64,000 bases of DNA from Candidatus Sabulitectum sp. (GTDB lineage Bacteria > Fermentibacterota > Fermentibacteria > Fermentibacterales > JCC-6): NCBI GenBank assembly GCA_021107435.1, contig JAIOSV010000028.1, forward strand, positions 1 through 64,000, given 5' to 3'. The notes beneath the pieces are model-generated. The model was not told where the DNA came from. It was given only the letters and a program-made list of their open reading frames with translations, and made no database searches. This document shows positions 6,348-15,797 of this stretch, piece by piece (the first letter of the stretch is position 1; the number at the start of each line of letters is the position of its first letter). Made by a program: the position numbers and the translations under genes.

Positions 6348-8123
6348 ATGTCTTTTCCAGTAAGAACGATACATTCGTTTATTTCACTCGCAGCGATATC
6401 TACCATGATCTGCTTTACTTCAGCGGGCGCAACACCGGTTTCAGGATGGGAAACAGCACCGGTGGATGCTCCGATGCCGGGTAGCGTTGTTGAAACCGTG
6501 CTTCCTACCGGAGAGTCGGTTACAGAATCTATTGTCCGGGCGGGAGAGGACAGTCCGTTTGCACCACCGTATCAGTCAGGCTGGCCTCAGATAATGGGTG
6601 TCAACCCCAATTTTCGTCCATCGGGTGTGGTTCTTGCTGATTTGGACGGGGATGATACGCTTGAGGTTATAGCGGGATCGACTGACAAAGAACTCTACGT
6701 CTGGAGATACGATGGAACCCTTATGTCCGGCTGGCCTTTGAATATAGGTGCCGCGATTCAGTCAAAGGCGGCAGTGGCTGACCTGGACGGCGACGGAGAC
6801 CTGGAAATTATTGTTTCCGCGAAATCCGGATACATCCATGTTCTGCATCACGATGGTACACCCATGTCCGGCTGGCCGAAGCCCTCGGGAGTTACCGGGG
6901 GATTCCGCGCACCAACAGTCTATGACCTTGATGGAGATAACGTTCCGGAGATAATGATCGGCAGTCCCTCGAATGTGAATGTCTGGCATGCTGACGGCAG
7001 CATTATGTCAGGCTTTCCTCAACCGGTAGGCGGGAACATCACTTCCACTCTGGCTGTAGGTGATATCACCGGTGACGGTCTTCCGGAGATTTTTGCTGAA
7101 GCACTGAACGGAATGCTCTACTCTTTCCAGATAGATGGAACCGTTACACCGGGCTGGCCGGTGACATTTGGTCTCAGCAATTCTTATGCCGCTCCCTCAA
7201 TCGGCGATATCGATGGTGACGGACTGAGTGAAGTGCTGGTAGCAGGATACGAGACGCTGGTAGTCACAGAGGTTTATGCCTACAACGGAGATGGATCAAT
7301 TGTCACAGGCTTTCCCCTGAGCTATCCCGGTATTCAGTGCTACTGCTGTCCCGTGCTGGCTGATGGCGATGGCGATGGAGACCTTGAGATCTGGCATTCG
7401 GCAAAACTGAGCTACGGCTTTGAAGCGTTCTACGCCTGGGATCATACGGGTACATTACTGCCCGGCTGGCCGGTGATGCCACAGGTAAACCTGGAGGGAT
7501 CACCCATCGTTGCCGACTTCGACGGCAATCCGGGGATGGAAGCCGTCATTGTTGACAACGGGGCTCCGAATCAGGTCTACGGTTTTAATTTCGATGGATC
7601 GGTAGCCACTGATTTCCCGTTCTCCAGGCCGGGCTACTGCGGACCCAACAGCCCTGAAGTTGGCGACATTGACCTGGACGGAGACCTGGAAATGGCTTTG
7701 ACCATGGGTTCGGGCCATGTGGGTGTCTGGGACTTCCCGGTAAATTACACTGAGCCAACCACAGGCTGGGGAGCACTCTTCCACGATGACTGGAACACAA
7801 ACCAGTACGGGTTTGTGGTTCCCCACGAGACATCATCCATTGAAAGCAGTGAATCATCTTTAACTCTTCAACCGCTGAAGGCTTGTCCAAATCCCTTCAA
7901 TCCGATGACGGAGATAGGCTTTTCACTTGCAGTCGGCAGTCATGCATCGTTGCGTATCTACAGTCTTACCGGCAGGTGTGTCGCGACTCTTGTGGACGGT
8001 GAACTGGCATCAGGTTCCCATTCATTCGGATGGAACGCATCGGATCTGGCCAGCGGGGTTTATCTGGTGCAGCTGGATACGGCAATCGGGTGCTCCTCTC
8101 TGTGTCTGGTGTTTTTGAGGTAA
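6348..8123 (+). CDS. Secreted FG-GAP/VCBS repeat protein with Por-type C-terminal sorting domain
   Basis: A 591-residue extracellular protein. The ATG at 6348 gives a signal peptide (residues 1 to about 28, ending TSAGA); the upstream extension of the frame lacks one. Eight Asp-rich calcium-binding-like motifs follow, such as DLDGDDTLEVIAGS, DLDGDGDLEIIVSA and DIDGDGLSEVLVAG, spaced like FG-GAP blades of a beta-propeller and interleaved with SGWP segments. The last 75 residues contain NPFNPMTEIGFSL, then LRIYSLTGRCVATLVDG, and WNASDLASGVYLVQL. This is the Por secretion system (type IX) tail. The presence of sprA at 45462 makes T9SS export plausible. It probably binds surfaces or polysaccharide; no catalytic domain is seen. 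Confidence 0.85.
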   Translation: MSFPVRTIHSFISLAAISTMICFTSAGATPVSGWETAPVDAPMPGSVVETVLPTGESVTESIVRAGEDSPFAPPYQSGWPQIMGVNPNFRPSGVVLADLDGDDTLEVIAGSTDKELYVWRYDGTLMSGWPLNIGAAIQSKAAVADLDGDGDLEIIVSAKSGYIHVLHHDGTPMSGWPKPSGVTGGFRAPTVYDLDGDNVPEIMIGSPSNVNVWHADGSIMSGFPQPVGGNITSTLAVGDITGDGLPEIFAEALNGMLYSFQIDGTVTPGWPVTFGLSNSYAAPSIGDIDGDGLSEVLVAGYETLVVTEVYAYNGDGSIVTGFPLSYPGIQCYCCPVLADGDGDGDLEIWHSAKLSYGFEAFYAWDHTGTLLPGWPVMPQVNLEGSPIVADFDGNPGMEAVIVDNGAPNQVYGFNFDGSVATDFPFSRPGYCGPNSPEVGDIDLDGDLEMALTMGSGHVGVWDFPVNYTEPTTGWGALFHDDWNTNQYGFVVPHETSSIESSESSLTLQPLKACPNPFNPMTEIGFSLAVGSHASLRIYSLTGRCVATLVDGELASGSHSFGWNASDLASGVYLVQLDTAIGCSSLCLVFLR

Positions 8124-8235
8124 TCAGACCGGGAAGTGAACTGGATATTGTTGCGGATGACGGGAATCAGGTTTCCTGCTGATGGCTGTCAGCTTTTATA
8201 ATCCACCATGGCTGGATACTCAGGAAGGATTAGTG

Positions 8236-9567
8236 ATGAGAGCTTCATTGAAGAGAAATTCTATTTCACCGGCTCTTCTGGCAGCATTTATCGTAATTTT
8301 TCCCGCTGCCGCACAGTATGCAGGGATACCGGGAGAAGTTCCTCCACTTCCTGATTCCTACCTGCTGGATGTGGGTATTACTGAGCCCTGCTGCTCCGCA
8401 TTCAGCATACCCGGCATAACCGATGAAGAGGCTGAGCGTATGGAGAATCCCGGTAAGGATGAAATTATTTACAGGTGTAATGGCGTCACAATTGCCCGTC
8501 TTGAGTATTTTGAGAAACAGTATGACTTTGCATATGTTTTTGCAGGCGAATGGGGTCTGAGTTATGAGAGAATTGATAACGAGGAAAGTATCAGCCAGAT
8601 CAGCCCCTCCGGGAGGTACTATGCGGTGGGAGCTGACGGCACCTGTTACAACAGGGGACCGGTTTATGTAATCGATCTGGAGACCGGCGTGAAATACAGC
8701 ACCACAACTTCCGGTGTATGGGGCTGTTCTGACTGGATCGAAGGGGATTATCTGCTTATAGAAAGCGTCGGTGGATCTGACTCTGCCAGAGAGATGTGGA
8801 CAAGCCGTGAAATTCAGAACATGCCCTGGATAAACGATTCTTACAGGACCGGCGCAGAGGGCTGTTCCAATAATTTCGTACTTTACCGCGGCGGCAGCTC
8901 CTGGATGATTCTGCCGGAGGACAGGTACTACAGATACAGCAGCAGAGGAATACCGGGCTTATACGAAAATGGGATATTTTTCGATGTGATGGCGGAAGCC
9001 AATGTCATACCGTCTCTGGCTGGAATCAGGTCGCCAGGTGATTTCTCCGAATGGATTGATTCCACAGGTTATGACAATGCCTTTCCGAACTCATATTTCC
9101 GGGTTTATGCGGATACCAGGACAAACAGTGTTTCAGACATCCGGCAGATGGATCCCGGCATGGTTGCAGAGGGATATCTGAATGCCGTGAAAGGCGGGAA
9201 TATATACGGTATGCTGCATTACCTGAGTTTAACATGGACTCAGCGGAACGCCATTACCACTGAAAACAGGGAAACAGTAGAGAACATGCTCCTGCTTTTT
9301 TCATGTCTTGAGTATCGGATCTGCGAGGTTATAGAAGATGGAGACCGTGCGGATGTAAACTGCGAAATGATCCTGCTCGGTCATAGAACAGTGAACTTCT
9401 TTTCAATGGTTAATGATAGCGGCATATGGAGGATTGAGGATTGGAAGTCTGGTGGTTCCAATGGATCTTCCGTGATCAGCGGGAACCGTACAGATGGATG
9501 GTTCTCACCGGCAGTGGAAACGATGCTAACGATGTTTTCCTTCATGATATTTGGACGGGAAACGTAA
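8236..9567 (+). CDS. Secreted hypothetical protein
   Basis: A 443-residue protein with an apparent signal peptide (MRASLKRNSISPALLAAF, cleavage likely after PAAA). ATG 8236 is chosen because AGGAAGGA precedes it; the open frame from 8182 adds residues that would mask the signal. I do not recognise a domain. Several cysteines (CCSAF, GCSDW, GCSNN, SCLEYRICEV) suggest disulfides and a periplasmic or surface location. The C-terminal portion (about residues 310-420: MVAEGYLNAVKGGNIYGML, then an RADVNCEMILLGHR strand) resembles an NTF2/DUF4878-like fold. It follows the FG-GAP gene in the same orientation after 112 bp. Confidence 0.6.
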   Translation: MRASLKRNSISPALLAAFIVIFPAAAQYAGIPGEVPPLPDSYLLDVGITEPCCSAFSIPGITDEEAERMENPGKDEIIYRCNGVTIARLEYFEKQYDFAYVFAGEWGLSYERIDNEESISQISPSGRYYAVGADGTCYNRGPVYVIDLETGVKYSTTTSGVWGCSDWIEGDYLLIESVGGSDSAREMWTSREIQNMPWINDSYRTGAEGCSNNFVLYRGGSSWMILPEDRYYRYSSRGIPGLYENGIFFDVMAEANVIPSLAGIRSPGDFSEWIDSTGYDNAFPNSYFRVYADTRTNSVSDIRQMDPGMVAEGYLNAVKGGNIYGMLHYLSLTWTQRNAITTENRETVENMLLLFSCLEYRICEVIEDGDRADVNCEMILLGHRTVNFFSMVNDSGIWRIEDWKSGGSNGSSVISGNRTDGWFSPAVETMLTMFSFMIFGRET

Positions 9568-9605
9568 ACAGGCTCAGCTTGCAGAACAGAAGTAAACCGG
9601 ATAAA

Positions 9606-10499
9606 TCAACGAAGTCTGAATAACCTTCCATCTGTTACCGCCAGGCCCGCGAAGATAAATATCATTCCCGCTATTGCATTCCACCCAAGGTTTTCTCCCA
9701 GTACCACTACACCAAGGAAAACTGCACTTACCGGAATAAGAAAAGTTACCAGCAGGAGATTGGTTGGCCCAGTGAGTGCGAGAATCTTGAAGTACAGGAC
9801 AAAAGCCAGAGCAGTGCTTAGAAGCGTCAAACCTGATAGCGCTGCAATGCTGATACCTCCAGGATGGAGAGTGAAGGGTTTTTCAAACAGCAGAACCAGT
9901 GGAATCATCATAACAGTGGCTCCCGTAAGGACTCCAGATGCTATCACCAGTGGTGGCAATTTCCTGAATCTTCTGCCGTATACAGCAGAGAACGCATAGC
10001 ACAGAGCTGCTCCCAGCATGGCAGCCTGACCCAGTAACCTTGCTCCGGAAGCCTGGAGTCCGTCAAAACCGATGAGGATGCTTACACCCGCCAGACCCAG
10101 AACTACACCTGCCACTCTGCCGGGAGTCATTTTTTCTTCTGAAGTGAGGAAATGAGCAAGAATAATGCTGAATACCGGAGATGTTGCATTAAGAATGGAG
10201 GCGATACTGCTCTCCACATACTGCTCTCCCCAGATTATCAGGCTGAACGGGATAAGGTTGTTCAGTGCTCCCATAACGAAGAATGTGCCCCAGATGCCGG
10301 GGGAAGAAGGCATTCTTTTGCCTGATGCATACACAAGTGCAGTGAGAACAAGAGCTGAGATCCCCACTCTTATGAGAACAATTGTCAGTGGTGTTATGTC
10401 ACGGAGAGCAAGTTTAATGAAGAAGAAGGATGCACCCCAGAGTATAGAGAGCAGGGCAAGATAGAGATATTCTCCGGGACCCATTGTTTTGTTAACCAT
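9606..10499 (-). CDS. EamA/DMT-family transporter
   Basis: A 297-residue inner-membrane protein with about ten transmembrane helices in two EamA repeats. The first repeat starts YLALLSILWGASFFFIKLAL with the conserved WGASF motif. The second starts near LLGQAAMLGAALCYAFSAVYGR and ends with PVSAVFLGVVVLGENLGWNAIAG. Members export metabolites or amino acids; the substrate is unknown. The ATG at 10499 is preceded on the minus strand by CAGGAGA; the longer open frame to 10763 lacks family similarity. It converges on the upstream plus-strand gene with 38 bp between and no obvious terminator. Confidence 0.88.
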   Translation of the reverse strand: MVNKTMGPGEYLYLALLSILWGASFFFIKLALRDITPLTIVLIRVGISALVLTALVYASGKRMPSSPGIWGTFFVMGALNNLIPFSLIIWGEQYVESSIASILNATSPVFSIILAHFLTSEEKMTPGRVAGVVLGLAGVSILIGFDGLQASGARLLGQAAMLGAALCYAFSAVYGRRFRKLPPLVIASGVLTGATVMMIPLVLLFEKPFTLHPGGISIAALSGLTLLSTALAFVLYFKILALTGPTNLLLVTFLIPVSAVFLGVVVLGENLGWNAIAGMIFIFAGLAVTDGRLFRLR

Positions 10500-10887
10500 A
10501 AACCGTCTCCTGTGATTACTGCGATAAACAGAGCCTGATGCCTGAATTGAGCGGGGGATGCCATCAAAACCGGCGATGGAATATATCATCTCCTGAACAG
10601 GCGGATTGGACTGACTGGTGAATTCGAACACGAAAGGACAGAGAAACGTGGTTGTCTGGTCCACATGCGCAAACGGGGAACCTATTGAGGTCTGGCCTGA
10701 CGGATGCCGTGATCTCGTTGTCTGCATCAAGCTCATTATGCTTCTGCGGGGGGCGCAGGGCATTGAAGCGTTTTGTTCCGGGTGACACTGTGAAAATCTC
10801 TGAAGTGCGATAAGAATGAATTGTTACTGAGGGGTTAAAGCAGGCTTCCTCGCTATATTCCACGGTAAATCTTCAAACGGGGGAATT
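10500..10887. other. Gene-free gap, possibly with a regulator relic
   Basis: No intact gene. On the plus strand, 10619-10786 reads as a short frame containing NGEPIEVWPDGCRDLVV. This resembles the WPDGC(R/V)DL segment of some AraC-family regulators, but the frame ends soon after and no helix-turn-helix follows. It may be a decayed fragment. The remainder holds only the two divergent upstream regions. Confidence 0.25.
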
Positions 10888-11457
10888 TTGACTTATCAGA
10901 GTTTTGCAATTGACAATGATCTTAAACTTGTGATTCTGAATCACGGGCATGCGGAAGACGTTTTCAAACTTATACAGCAGAACAGGGATTTTCTCAGAGA
11001 ATGGCTGCCCTGGGTTGATGGAGTTGATGAACCGGAAGATACTTCAGCTTTCATTACCGGGACGATTGATCAGCATGAAAAGGGGAGGGGTCCTCATTTT
11101 CTCATTGAGTTTCAGGGCACTCCGGCAGGGGTCATCGGATTTCATCCAATAGACAGGCCAAACAGAAATGCTGAGATAGGTTACTGGCTTGGAGAAGAGT
11201 TTACCGGCATGGGGCTTATGACAAGGTCAGTCAGGCAACTTCTTAAGATCGGGTTTCGGGAACTGAATCTGAACAGGATAGAGATAAGGTGCGCTGAAGA
11301 GAATGAGTCCAGCTCCGCTGTTGCCGAAGCGGTTGGTATGGTGTATGAAGGAACCCTCCGTGAGGAAGAGTGGCTGTATGATTATTTTGTTGATCATGCG
11401 GTATACTCCATGCTTCACAGCGAATTCTTGAGAACACCAGCCGGAATTGAGGACTAA
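10888..11457 (+). CDS. RimJ/RimL-type GNAT N-acetyltransferase
   Basis: A 189-residue cytosolic acetyltransferase. It has the RimL/RimJ layout: a N-terminal FKLIQQNRDFLREWLPWVD helix, then PAGVIGFHPIDRPNRNAEIGYWLGEEFTGMGLMT, which carries the acetyl-CoA-binding strand and a variant of the Q/RxxGxG/A loop (EFTGMGLMT), then NRIEIRCAEENESSSAVAEAVG and YEGTLREEEW. Members acetylate ribosomal proteins L12, S5 or small amines. The start is TTG at 10888 after GGGGGAA. Its TAA overlaps by one base the ATG of the DUF202 gene, so the two are co-translated. Confidence 0.88.
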   Translation: MTYQSFAIDNDLKLVILNHGHAEDVFKLIQQNRDFLREWLPWVDGVDEPEDTSAFITGTIDQHEKGRGPHFLIEFQGTPAGVIGFHPIDRPNRNAEIGYWLGEEFTGMGLMTRSVRQLLKIGFRELNLNRIEIRCAEENESSSAVAEAVGMVYEGTLREEEWLYDYFVDHAVYSMLHSEFLRTPAGIED

Positions 11458-11729
11458 TGATCTTTGACAAAGGCAATAAGGTGGCGGCTCAGCAGGATTC
11501 CTCAGAGCGGGACAGGCTTGCCCGCGAGCGAACCTCTCTGGCAAATGAGCGTACATTCCTCTCCTATGTCAGAACATCCATAATGCTGTTTGCCACAGGA
11601 GCAACTCTTGTGAAGCTGTTTCCTTCATCATACCTGTATATTGCGCTTGGAGTTGTTCTCGTTGGTTTCAGTTCTTTTGCTCTGATAGCGGGTGTTTTTC
11701 GATACAGGAGAATGAAGAGAAGAATTTAA
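11457..11729 (+). CDS. DUF202 (YidH-type) membrane protein
   Basis: A 90-residue integral membrane protein. It has the DUF202 signature LANERTFLSYVRTSIMLFATGATLVKL leading into two transmembrane helices and a basic C-terminus (FRYRRMKRRI). The ATG overlaps the stop of the acetyltransferase gene by one base. A P-type ATPase follows after 25 bp. The function of DUF202 proteins is not established. The cluster suggests a role at the membrane, possibly tied to ion homeostasis (inference). Confidence 0.85.
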   Translation: MIFDKGNKVAAQQDSSERDRLARERTSLANERTFLSYVRTSIMLFATGATLVKLFPSSYLYIALGVVLVGFSSFALIAGVFRYRRMKRRI

Positions 11730-11754
11730 TAATGAACAGTCTGCCAATTCATAA

Positions 11755-14529
11755 ATGAATGGAAAAACATTGAAACACACTGATTTTTACAAACTAACAC
11801 CTGCCGAAGTTCTCAAGGAACTTAACTCGAGCAGGAAGGGTCTTCCCAGAGAAGCAGCCGCAGTCTGGAGGCGGGAACACGGTTCAAATGAAATAATCAT
11901 TGAGAAACCGGTTCCCAAGTGGCTGGTATTCCTCTCTCAATTCAAGGAACTTCTTGTTATTGTTCTAATTGTGGCCGGTGTGATTTCAATTGCAGTTGGC
12001 AGCTATCAGGATGGTGCAGTGATGTTCATCATCGTTCTTGTCAACGCTGTTATCGGTTTTGTTCAGGAATACAAAGCAGGTCAGATACTGGAGAAGCTGA
12101 AGGCTCTTATCAAATCACCCGCAAAAGTTATTGTTGATGGACAGCTTACTGAGTTGCCTCAGTCTGATCTGGTTCCCGGGGACATTGTTGAAGTGGAAGC
12201 CGGAGACAAAATCCCTGCAGACATAAGACTGCTCGAAGCCTACAATCTGCGGACCAATGACTTTTCCCTGACCGGTGAATCCATGCCCCAGGAGAAAGAT
12301 ACAGAAGCAGTGGTTGGAGATGCTATTCTCGCCGACAGACACAACATGGCTTACACCGGTACAACTGCAGCTGCCGGAAGCGCAACCGGAGTTGTTGTCC
12401 GTACCGGTAAGAATACAGAGATGGGCAAGATTGCCTGTATGGCTTCTGATACAGTCACCGCGATGTCTCCTCTGCAGATGGAACTGGATATTCTTGCCAA
12501 ATGGCTGACAGCAGTAGTTGTGCTTTTAAGTGCTGTACTGTTTTTCGTCGGGGTTCAACAGGGCTTTACAATTATTAGCAGTCTGATTTACGCGTTGGGA
12601 ATTGCTGTTGCTTCAGTACCACAGGCTCTTCCCGCCCAGGTGACTGTTGCACTCAGTGCGGCCAGTAAGAGGCTGGCTGACAGAAGGGTTGTTGTAAAAA
12701 GCCTGCCCAGTGTTGAAACTCTTGGCTCAACCTCAGTGATATGCACAGACAAAACCGGAACGCTTACAAAGAATGAAATGACTGTAACCGGCCTCTGGTT
12801 TAACGGCTCCGGGTACAAGGTGAAGGGCCTTGGCTACAAGCCTGAAGGAAGCATTCACCACAGCGATGGCAGCAAACTTACCGAAGATCAGATAGGGCAG
12901 ATGGAGATTATGCTTGATGCCGGTACCATGGCTTCCAACGCGGAGATACATGCGCCTGATGACGACCATGCCACCTGGTATCCAATTGGCGATCCCACAG
13001 AGGCTGCTCTCATCACTCTTTCCACAAAAGTGGGAACCCGAAGTCCCATTGAGGATCAGGAAAACCCTGAGATAATGGAATTTCCATTCGACGCAGAGAG
13101 AAAGAGAATGAGTTCAGTCAGGCAATTTGGCGACAGACACCAGCTGGCCATGAAGGGTGCCACTGGAAGTGTTCTTTCCGTAAGCAAATTTATCTACCGT
13201 GACGGGAAATCCGTTCCTATAACGGATAAGGACAGAGAAGAAATCACCCGGCTGAATGAAGAGTATTCCGACAGGGCACTGCGAGTGCTTGCAATTGCTT
13301 TTCGTCCTCTGGAGAATGACGGATCCGATTACACAATGGAAACAGCGGAGAAGGATGTTGTTTTCCTCGGTCTTGTTTTCATGATGGATCCTCCCAAAGA
13401 GGGCGTTAAGGAAGCAATCGCGATTTGTCATGAGGCTAAGATCCGTGTGATTATCATGACCGGTGACCATGCCATTACGGCAAGGGCTATCGGTCGCGAG
13501 ATTGGTCTTTCTCCCGAGGGTGACCCTCTTGTTTACACAGGCGTTGATCTTGAAAACATGAATGAAGGGGAGCTTGGTCGAATTCTTGCAGGGGGGAAAG
13601 CTATAGTCTTCAGTCGTGTAAACCCGGAGCATAAGCTTCGCATCGTGACTATTCTGGAGGAGCAGGGCGAAGTAGTTGCTGTTACCGGCGATGGCGTGAA
13701 TGATGCTCCTGCATTGAAGAAGGCAAACATCGGGGTTGCCATGGGCATAACCGGAACTGATGTCTCCAAGGAGGCTGCCGAGCTGATTCTTCTTGATGAC
13801 AGCTTTACTTCTCTGGTTTATGCGGTACAGGAAGGTCGCACCATTTACACCAATCTGAAGAAAACTGTACTTGCTTCCATGACTACCAATGCCGCGGAGC
13901 TTGGTGTTGTTATTCTGGGTCTTATTGCAGTTTCCATGGGTGACTGGGCTATACCTATTCTGGCAATTCAGATACTGGCAATTGATCTTCTCGCGGAAAT
14001 TATGCCTCTTACATTCCTGACTTTTGATCCCTCTTCAAAGAGCATTATGCGTGAAGCGCCAAGAGATCTTAAAGCCCACATCATGAACAGGGAAACTTCG
14101 CTGGAGGTTCTTCTTCTCGGTGCCCTGATCGGCCTGCTTGCCTTCGGGAATTATGCTTACAGCGGAATCAGAGAGGGCATAACTTTCCTGACCGGTCAGG
14201 CTTCAACTGTGGACTACATGAGGGCCACGACTCTTGCCTATCTGACAATCGCATTCTGCCAGTACGTCAATGTTCTTTCCAGAAGGCATTACTACACATC
14301 CGTCTTCAACAGGAATTTCTTTACCAACAGTACTTTGCTATGGTCAATTTTCGGTTCTGCCGGGTTGATTATGCTGTTTGTGAACATTCCAATTCTTGCC
14401 GGATTCCTGTACTTCGCACCACTCAGGTTGAATGACTGGTTGTGCATTGCGGGTTCCACTTCGGTTTTCCTCGTTGTTTTTGAGATACTGAAAGCTGGCA
14501 GAAGATTCAGGAGGAGGAACCGGAATTGA
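11755..14529 (+). CDS. P2-type cation-transporting ATPase
   Basis: A 924-residue inner-membrane P-type ATPase of the Ca/Na/K/H group. It has an N-terminal cation_ATPase_N region (FYKLTPAEVLKELNSSRKGLP), an actuator loop with SLTGESMP, the phosphorylation site CTDKTGTLTKNE with Asp332, a nucleotide-binding domain (MKGAT), the hinge MTGDHAITARAIG and VTGDGVNDAPALKKANIGVAMG, and six C-terminal helices. The M4 motif reads PQALP (residues 289-293) where Ca2+ pumps have PEGLP, so a cation-ligating Glu is replaced by Gln. M6 retains an Asp (ILAIDLLAEIMP). Ion specificity is therefore uncertain. It is coupled by overlap to the next gene. Confidence 0.9.
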   Translation: MNGKTLKHTDFYKLTPAEVLKELNSSRKGLPREAAAVWRREHGSNEIIIEKPVPKWLVFLSQFKELLVIVLIVAGVISIAVGSYQDGAVMFIIVLVNAVIGFVQEYKAGQILEKLKALIKSPAKVIVDGQLTELPQSDLVPGDIVEVEAGDKIPADIRLLEAYNLRTNDFSLTGESMPQEKDTEAVVGDAILADRHNMAYTGTTAAAGSATGVVVRTGKNTEMGKIACMASDTVTAMSPLQMELDILAKWLTAVVVLLSAVLFFVGVQQGFTIISSLIYALGIAVASVPQALPAQVTVALSAASKRLADRRVVVKSLPSVETLGSTSVICTDKTGTLTKNEMTVTGLWFNGSGYKVKGLGYKPEGSIHHSDGSKLTEDQIGQMEIMLDAGTMASNAEIHAPDDDHATWYPIGDPTEAALITLSTKVGTRSPIEDQENPEIMEFPFDAERKRMSSVRQFGDRHQLAMKGATGSVLSVSKFIYRDGKSVPITDKDREEITRLNEEYSDRALRVLAIAFRPLENDGSDYTMETAEKDVVFLGLVFMMDPPKEGVKEAIAICHEAKIRVIIMTGDHAITARAIGREIGLSPEGDPLVYTGVDLENMNEGELGRILAGGKAIVFSRVNPEHKLRIVTILEEQGEVVAVTGDGVNDAPALKKANIGVAMGITGTDVSKEAAELILLDDSFTSLVYAVQEGRTIYTNLKKTVLASMTTNAAELGVVILGLIAVSMGDWAIPILAIQILAIDLLAEIMPLTFLTFDPSSKSIMREAPRDLKAHIMNRETSLEVLLLGALIGLLAFGNYAYSGIREGITFLTGQASTVDYMRATTLAYLTIAFCQYVNVLSRRHYYTSVFNRNFFTNSTLLWSIFGSAGLIMLFVNIPILAGFLYFAPLRLNDWLCIAGSTSVFLVVFEILKAGRRFRRRNRN

Positions 14530-14927
14530 GTTGTTACGGCAGAAGAAGCAGGCTGAAGCTGTTTGCTTTGATATTGTTGGTTGTAGCAGCAGGTCTGTTT
14601 TCACGATCCGCTTATGCCTCTGTTCTACCTCAGTTTGTTCAGGATTATGCAGGTGATATTCTGTGGGCTCTGGCTCTTTACCTGTGTCTGGCTTTCGTTT
14701 CGCCGGAGGCTGGAGCAAAGGAGCTTTTGCAGATCTCACTGCTGATCTCTTTTGCGATTGAATTCAGCCAGTTGTATCAGGCGGAATGGATCAATTCTGT
14801 TCGGAATACAAGAGCTGGCGGGTTGGTCCTTGGCTTCGGTTTCAAATGGTCCGATCTGCTATGTTACTCTGCAGGCATTCTTATTGGTTTTGTTATAGAC
14901 TTTCAGAGGAGAAACCTCAGGAGTTGA
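14526..14927 (+). CDS. DUF2809 membrane protein
   Basis: A 133-residue protein with four predicted transmembrane helices. It matches DUF2809: GDILWALALYLCLAF, then LLISFAIEFSQLYQAEWIN, then TRAGGLVLGFGFKWSDLLCY and a final helix. It starts at TTG 14526, inside the stop codon of the ATPase gene (TTGA overlap), with AGGAGGA just upstream. The conserved Glu-Phe-Ser-Gln and Trp-Ser-Asp segments hint at an enzymatic or transport role, but none is known. Confidence 0.85.
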   Translation: MSCYGRRSRLKLFALILLVVAAGLFSRSAYASVLPQFVQDYAGDILWALALYLCLAFVSPEAGAKELLQISLLISFAIEFSQLYQAEWINSVRNTRAGGLVLGFGFKWSDLLCYSAGILIGFVIDFQRRNLRS

Positions 14928-14948
14928 ACGGCTTATAAAGGAGTGGAA

Positions 14949-15722
14949 ATGGTGCCTTTCATGTTAATGTGTGCGATAACAGCAGTTCCCGGGGGAGTGA
15001 TTTACAGTGGTGCTGAAATGGTAACTGCGGCTGAAATGATTGAGGCTCTTCAGGGAGTTGATATAGTCTTTATCGGCGAGAAGCATGATGACTCTTTTGC
15101 CCACGAATGGGAGTTGTTTATCTGGGAGGCTCTTGCTTCCGACAACAGGGCACTGGCTCTTGAGATGTTTGAGACAGATGTGCAGCCCCTTCTTAATGAA
15201 TATCTTGCCGGCGAAGTGTCTGAGAATGTTTTCCTTGAAGGTGCCCGACCCTGGGGTAACTATCAGACTGATTATGCTCCAATGGTCGAGTTTGCAAGAG
15301 AAAACGGTTTTAGTGTGATTGCTGCGAATGTTCCCAGAATGTACGCTGCAATGGTTGCTCGTGGTGGCTTTTCTGCTGTCCTTGCTGAGCCAGGTTTCGA
15401 AGATATTTCAGTTGATTCCTCGAATATTCTTTACAAAGAGGTGTTCCTGGCCACAATGGAGGCAATAGGGGATCAGATGCACGGGATGCCTGTTGCTCCT
15501 GAAAATCTTTACCGTGCGCAGCTTCTTAAGGACGCTGTTATGGCCCGGTCAATTTCCGGTGAGAAGGTTGTGTTTGTCTGCGGCAGCTTCCACAGCGATT
15601 TTCATTCAGGTATTCCCGATCAGATTTCTTCAGATTCGTACCTTACAGTGACAGTTCTCGGTGAAGGGGAGGAGTTCTCTCCCGACCTGGCTGATTTTGT
15701 AATCTTCAGGCAGGATCAGTAG
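14949..15722 (+). CDS. ChaN-family (DUF399) haem-binding-like protein
   Basis: A 257-residue protein of the ChaN/Haem_bd_like group, related to the EreA/TIKI fold. Motifs are VDIVFIGEKHDDSFAHEWE near residue 32, RALALEMFETDVQPLLNEYL, WGNYQTDYAPMVEFARENG, and VVFVCGSFHSDFHSGIPDQI near the C-terminus, with conserved Glu/His residues. The N-terminus is hydrophobic (MVPFMLMCAITAVPGG) and may be a short signal. ATG 14949 is placed 6 bases after AAAGGAG; a GTG at 14943 would be too close to that site. It ends in TAG. Role in iron or haem handling is inferred from the family. Confidence 0.75.
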   Translation: MVPFMLMCAITAVPGGVIYSGAEMVTAAEMIEALQGVDIVFIGEKHDDSFAHEWELFIWEALASDNRALALEMFETDVQPLLNEYLAGEVSENVFLEGARPWGNYQTDYAPMVEFARENGFSVIAANVPRMYAAMVARGGFSAVLAEPGFEDISVDSSNILYKEVFLATMEAIGDQMHGMPVAPENLYRAQLLKDAVMARSISGEKVVFVCGSFHSDFHSGIPDQISSDSYLTVTVLGEGEEFSPDLADFVIFRQDQ

Positions 15723-15797
15723 GGGGAAATCGGCCCCGGTGTGGGGGTGGATTGTATTATATTTACCCTCACTTATTATCTGCTATTAGGAGGAAGA

